10,108 nucleotides of DNA from the NCBI GenBank assembly GCA_902796775.1, contig CADBQK010000252.1:1-10108 (forward strand). The letters run 5' to 3'. Positions within the stretch are counted from its first letter, which is position 1. Each line of letters opens with the position of its first letter. The notes under the pieces were generated by a model. That model did no database searches. It was not told the origin of the DNA and worked only from the letters and a program-made list of their open reading frames with translations. A program made the position numbers and the translations under genes. Below are positions 7,587-10,108 of this stretch, piece after piece. The stretch is from an uncultured Lachnospiraceae bacterium (lineage in GTDB: Bacteria > Bacillota_A > Clostridia > Lachnospirales > Lachnospiraceae).

Positions 7587-8512
7587 TGGTAACAGGAATG
7601 GAGCCTCCGGCCAAGAGTGAACTTCCAAGGTTGGAAGACAGAATTACTTTCTTTTATACAGATAACTGCCGTCTTGAGAAAGATGATGGTGCAATCCGGA
7701 TTGAAACAGAAGAAGGGTCAATCAATGTGCCTGCTGGAATGCTTTGCGTTTTAATGCTTGGACCAGGTACAACAGTAACACACAGGATGATTCAAACCGC
7801 AACAGATGCAGGTATGTGCATCGTCTGGTGTGGTGAACGGGGAGTCAGGTTTTATGCCGGTGGTTCTCCGTTGTCAGGAGACACCAAACTTCTGATGGCT
7901 CAGGCTAAGATTGTATCCAATCCTCATTTGCGCTTATCTGCAGCAAAGCGAATGTATAAACTCAGGTATCCTGAGGAAGACGTTACATCCTGTTCCATGA
8001 AACAACTGCTTGGTAGGGAAGGAACAAAAGTATACCAATGTTATCGGCATTTATCTGAGCAATATCATATTCCCTGGAAAGGAAGGAAATACGATCCGGA
8101 AAATTTTGATGATAATGATCCTCTGCAAAATGCATTGTCATGTGCAAATGCCTGTTTATATGGGGTTTGTTATTCCGTAATATTTGCAATGGGGCTATCA
8201 CCTGGTTTAGGGATAATTCATACAGGACTGGAAAAATCCTTTGTTCTGGATATCGCTGACCTGTATAAAGAAAAACTATCATTTCCAATTGCATTCCGGG
8301 AGGCTTCAAAGGGATTGACAGATATTGACATGAACATTCGTATTGCGATGCGTGATTTATTCAGGCAAAAGAAATTCTTAAAACTGATCGTCTCAGACAT
8401 AGCATACATTTTGAATATTCAGGAGATAACGCAGGAAAACATAAATGGCAGGAACCATTTATGGGCTGGTTATCAAGAAATAATAAATGGCGGGACACAG
8501 TATGGCATATGA
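7586..8512 (+). CDS. cas1: CRISPR adaptation integrase Cas1 (type I-E)
   Basis: Cas1 is the integrase that, as a Cas1-Cas2 complex, inserts new spacers at the leader end of the array. The 308-residue protein contains PRLEDRITF near the N-terminus and the four active-site positions of the family: E145 (LLGREGTK), H212 (IIHTG), D222 and D225 (VLDIADLYK). These correspond to E141, H208, D218 and D221 of E. coli Cas1, with a constant offset of four. The length matches the I-E type (about 305). The start at 7586 forms a TGATG stop/start with cas6e. The upstream site is weak (AGGA at 7569-7572), so coupling probably drives translation. An in-frame ATG at 7598 is possible but has no room for a ribosome binding site. 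It overlaps cas2 by four bases (ATGA). Confidence 0.97.
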   Translation: MVTGMEPPAKSELPRLEDRITFFYTDNCRLEKDDGAIRIETEEGSINVPAGMLCVLMLGPGTTVTHRMIQTATDAGMCIVWCGERGVRFYAGGSPLSGDTKLLMAQAKIVSNPHLRLSAAKRMYKLRYPEEDVTSCSMKQLLGREGTKVYQCYRHLSEQYHIPWKGRKYDPENFDDNDPLQNALSCANACLYGVCYSVIFAMGLSPGLGIIHTGLEKSFVLDIADLYKEKLSFPIAFREASKGLTDIDMNIRIAMRDLFRQKKFLKLIVSDIAYILNIQEITQENINGRNHLWAGYQEIINGGTQYGI

Positions 8513-9348
8513 TTGTTGTTAGTTTGAGCACAGTTCCCGCTAAGTTAAGAGGATACTTAAGCTTGTATCTATGGGAAATTGATACAAATGTTTATGTTGG
8601 AAATGTTAGCGCCAAAGTACGTGAACTGCTGTGGAGGAGAATTGAAGAATTAGTAACAGGACACGGCAGGGCTATAATGGTTTATCCATCAGATTCAGAA
8701 CAAGGATTTGATTTTAAAACCTGTGGAACTGCCTTCAGCATCATTGATTTCGAAGGATTGAAATTAGTAAGAAGACCAACAGAAAGAATACTATCCGCTG
8801 CGGTGACTCCGTATGAAATCAAGAAAACTTCAAAGCGCTTATATCGCGAGTCATATGTTGTCTTGGACCTGGAGACTACTGGTCTTGATGTAGAAAAGGA
8901 TAGAATACTGGAAATTGGCGCTGTTAAGGTGATTGACAGAGAAGTAACAGATACTTTTGAATGCATAATTAAAACTGAAGCAGAAATCCCTGATGAAATC
9001 ACTAAACTCACCGGTATAACACAGAAAGAGATCAATCTGGGTATACCACTTGCGGATGCTATTGAGCAATTAAGGACATTTGTTGGGAATCTTTGCGTTA
9101 TTGGATACAATATCGTGAACTACGATGCCAGAATACTGCATTTTGAATGTGTAAGAAACAAAGTTGAATATCCATTTATTCGTATAATTGATGTGCTTCC
9201 TATTGCAAGACAGGCCATTCAAGGGATTTCGTCATATTCTCTTTCAGATGTAGCAGACTGTTTAAACATTAAATCAACAAAGATACATAGAGCGTTAGCA
9301 GATTGTCAAATATGCAATGAGATATATCAGATGCTTTTTGATAATTAG
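8509..9348 (+). CDS. cas2: Cas2 fused to a DnaQ-like DEDDh 3'-5' exonuclease
   Basis: Residues 1 to about 98 are a type I-E Cas2 (MIVVSLSTVPAKLRGYLSLY, then VYVGNVSAKVRELLW). It resembles E. coli Cas2 along its whole length and provides the dimer core for Cas1. A linker of about 15 residues leads to a DnaQ/RNase T-type exonuclease domain with a full DEDDh set: D120 and E122 (LDLETTG), D206 (GYNIVNYDA), H260 and D265 (HRALAD). Cas2-DnaQ fusions are known in some I-E systems (S. thermophilus, Megasphaera), where the exonuclease trims prespacer 3' ends before integration. At 279 residues it is about three times a plain Cas2. A longer reading from ATG 8461 would overlap cas1 by 52 nt and add 16 residues absent from Cas2. 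ATG 8509 gives the usual ATGA coupling with cas1. It is the last gene before the leader. Confidence 0.96.
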   Translation: MIVVSLSTVPAKLRGYLSLYLWEIDTNVYVGNVSAKVRELLWRRIEELVTGHGRAIMVYPSDSEQGFDFKTCGTAFSIIDFEGLKLVRRPTERILSAAVTPYEIKKTSKRLYRESYVVLDLETTGLDVEKDRILEIGAVKVIDREVTDTFECIIKTEAEIPDEITKLTGITQKEINLGIPLADAIEQLRTFVGNLCVIGYNIVNYDARILHFECVRNKVEYPFIRIIDVLPIARQAIQGISSYSLSDVADCLNIKSTKIHRALADCQICNEIYQMLFDN

Positions 9349-9407
9349 CTATTACTAATTGGATGAAAACGAGCACAATCAGTGGCGAAAATGGCTCAAA
9401 ATAAAGA
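9349..9407 (+). promoter_or_regulatory. CRISPR leader
   Basis: This is the 59-bp A+T-rich interval between the cas2-dnaQ stop and the first repeat, on the side where Cas1-Cas2 would insert new spacers. Next to the array it carries two adjacent, imperfect direct copies: TGGCGAAAA (9383-9391) and TGGCTCAAAA (9392-9401). GGCTCA (9393-9398) is the exact complement of the TGAGCC that ends each repeat. I see no convincing promoter; TTGGAT (9359-9364) lacks a properly spaced -10. The array might be read through from the cas operon, since no terminator lies between them. Confidence 0.7.
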
Positions 9408-10108
9408 GTATTCCCCGCACAGGCGGGGGTGAGCCGTGATGCCATCGCAATTGCTGAGACCTATAACAGTATTCCCCGCACAGGCGGGGGTGAGCCCTGA
9501 AAATGCCGCACATCAATATCACCGGTGAAGTATTCCCCGCACAGGCGGGGGTGAGCCTCTGATCATCGGCATGATCAAATCCGTATTTAAGTATTCCCCG
9601 CACAGGCGGGGGTGAGCCTCGGTTTGTCCTTCAGCTTGCCCTCTTCGTCAAGTATTCCCCGCACAGGCGGGGGTGAGCCCTGGATTGAGAACTTCTATCA
9701 CACGGCTATCGTGTATTCCCCGCACAGGCGGGGGTGAGCCCGCCCACCCTGCCGTTCTGTTCAAAGACCAGGGGTATTCCCCGCACAGGCGGGGGTGAGC
9801 CCTCTGTTGACGATCAGCTGGAGATTGCTGAATAGTATTCCCCGCACAGGCGGGGGTGAGCCTTCAAGCAACATCTTTCAACAGTTTCTCCTTTGGTATT
9901 CCCCGCACAGGCGGGGGTGAGCCCGGCTCGGTCATCCTCATTGCTCACCGAAGGGCGTATTCCCCGCACAGGCGGGGGTGAGCCTGTCTGTTATGTCGAT
10001 TTGAAAACATATCAGACGTATTCCCCGCACAGGCGGGGGTGAGCCTATCGCAAACGACGTATTCATGGAATTCAATCTGTATTCCCCGCACAGGCGGGGG
10101 TGAGCCTA
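9408..10108 (+). CRISPR. Type I-E CRISPR array, 12 repeats and 11 complete spacers (continues beyond window)
   Basis: Twelve identical 28-nt repeats start at 9408, 9469, 9530, 9591, 9652, 9713, 9774, 9835, 9896, 9957, 10018 and 10079, a strict 61-nt period. All eleven complete spacers are 33 nt; a twelfth begins with TA at the window edge. Each repeat opens GTATT, forms a 6-bp stem CCCCGC/GCGGGG with an ACAG loop (repeat positions 6-21), and ends GTGAGCC. Cas6e cutting after the stem would give a 61-nt crRNA with a 7-nt (or 8-nt, counting the first spacer base) 5' handle. The direction of transcription is +, with the leader and cas2 on the left. Perfect repeat identity, with no degenerate terminal copy seen, agrees with an active leader-proximal end and an array that continues to the right. 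Confidence 0.99.

Noticed and set aside
8461..8508. Longer N-terminus for Cas2-DnaQ from ATG 8461
   Set aside because: It adds 16 residues not seen in Cas2 and overlaps cas1 by 52 nt, whereas ATG 8509 begins exactly at the Cas2 core with an ATGA junction.
490..9348. Possibility of an extra unknown gene or a new system inserted in the cas operon
   Set aside because: Every junction is an overlap or a gap under 20 bases, and each gene maps to a known I-E family in canonical order, so nothing is left unexplained between 490 and 9348.
9379..9603. A 74-codon minus-strand open frame with repeated LTPACAGN/HPRLCGEY-like segments
   Set aside because: It is the translation of CRISPR repeats and spacers read backwards. 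The apparent peptide repeats are the 28-nt DNA repeats in shifting frames.
9436..10078. Several spacers read as short open peptides, hinting at coding-strand phage sources
   Set aside because: An eleven-codon window is open by chance in at least one frame most of the time, and I recognise no phage protein. Source assignment needs a database search.

Overview
The window holds one complete type I-E CRISPR-Cas locus, all read from the + strand, followed by the leader-proximal part of its CRISPR array, which runs off the right edge. Moderately low GC in the genes, strong AGGAGG-type ribosome binding sites and compact overlapping genes suggest a Firmicutes-like bacterium. The array (28-nt repeats, 33-nt spacers) and a Cas2 fused to a DnaQ-like exonuclease resemble the I-E system of Streptococcus thermophilus and its relatives. 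I cannot name the species from sequence alone.

Layout: bases 1-56 are the last codons of an unrelated upstream gene, closed by a clear intrinsic terminator (64-92). About 400 bp without a convincing gene follow (93-489). This stretch carries candidate promoters, an AATCTGA motif present three times and a hairpin/operator-like inverted repeat just before the operon. The operon then runs cas3 (TTG start at 490), cas8e/casA, cas11e/casB, cas7e/casC, cas5e/casD, cas6e/casE, cas1 and cas2-dnaQ, ending at 9348. Most junctions overlap by 1-11 nt, so the genes are almost certainly co-transcribed and partly translationally coupled. A 59-bp leader (9349-9407) separates cas2-dnaQ from twelve identical repeats and eleven complete spacers (9408-10106).

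How the parts work together: Cas1 and the Cas2-DnaQ fusion acquire spacers, the DnaQ domain probably trimming prespacers. Cas6e cuts the array transcript at the base of the repeat stem and stays on the crRNA. Cas5e, several Cas7e, two Cas11e and one Cas8e complete Cascade. Cas3 (HD nuclease plus SF2 helicase) is recruited to degrade bound DNA. Every catalytic residue I could check in Cas3, Cas6e, Cas1 and the DnaQ domain is present, so the system looks functional.

I see no wholly new system. The points worth a second look are the intact Cas2-DnaQ fusion, a pyrimidine bias at the first spacer base that may reflect PAM handling, a spacer that is a near-perfect hairpin, short motifs in the leader, and possible regulatory elements ahead of cas3 with its unusual TTG start.
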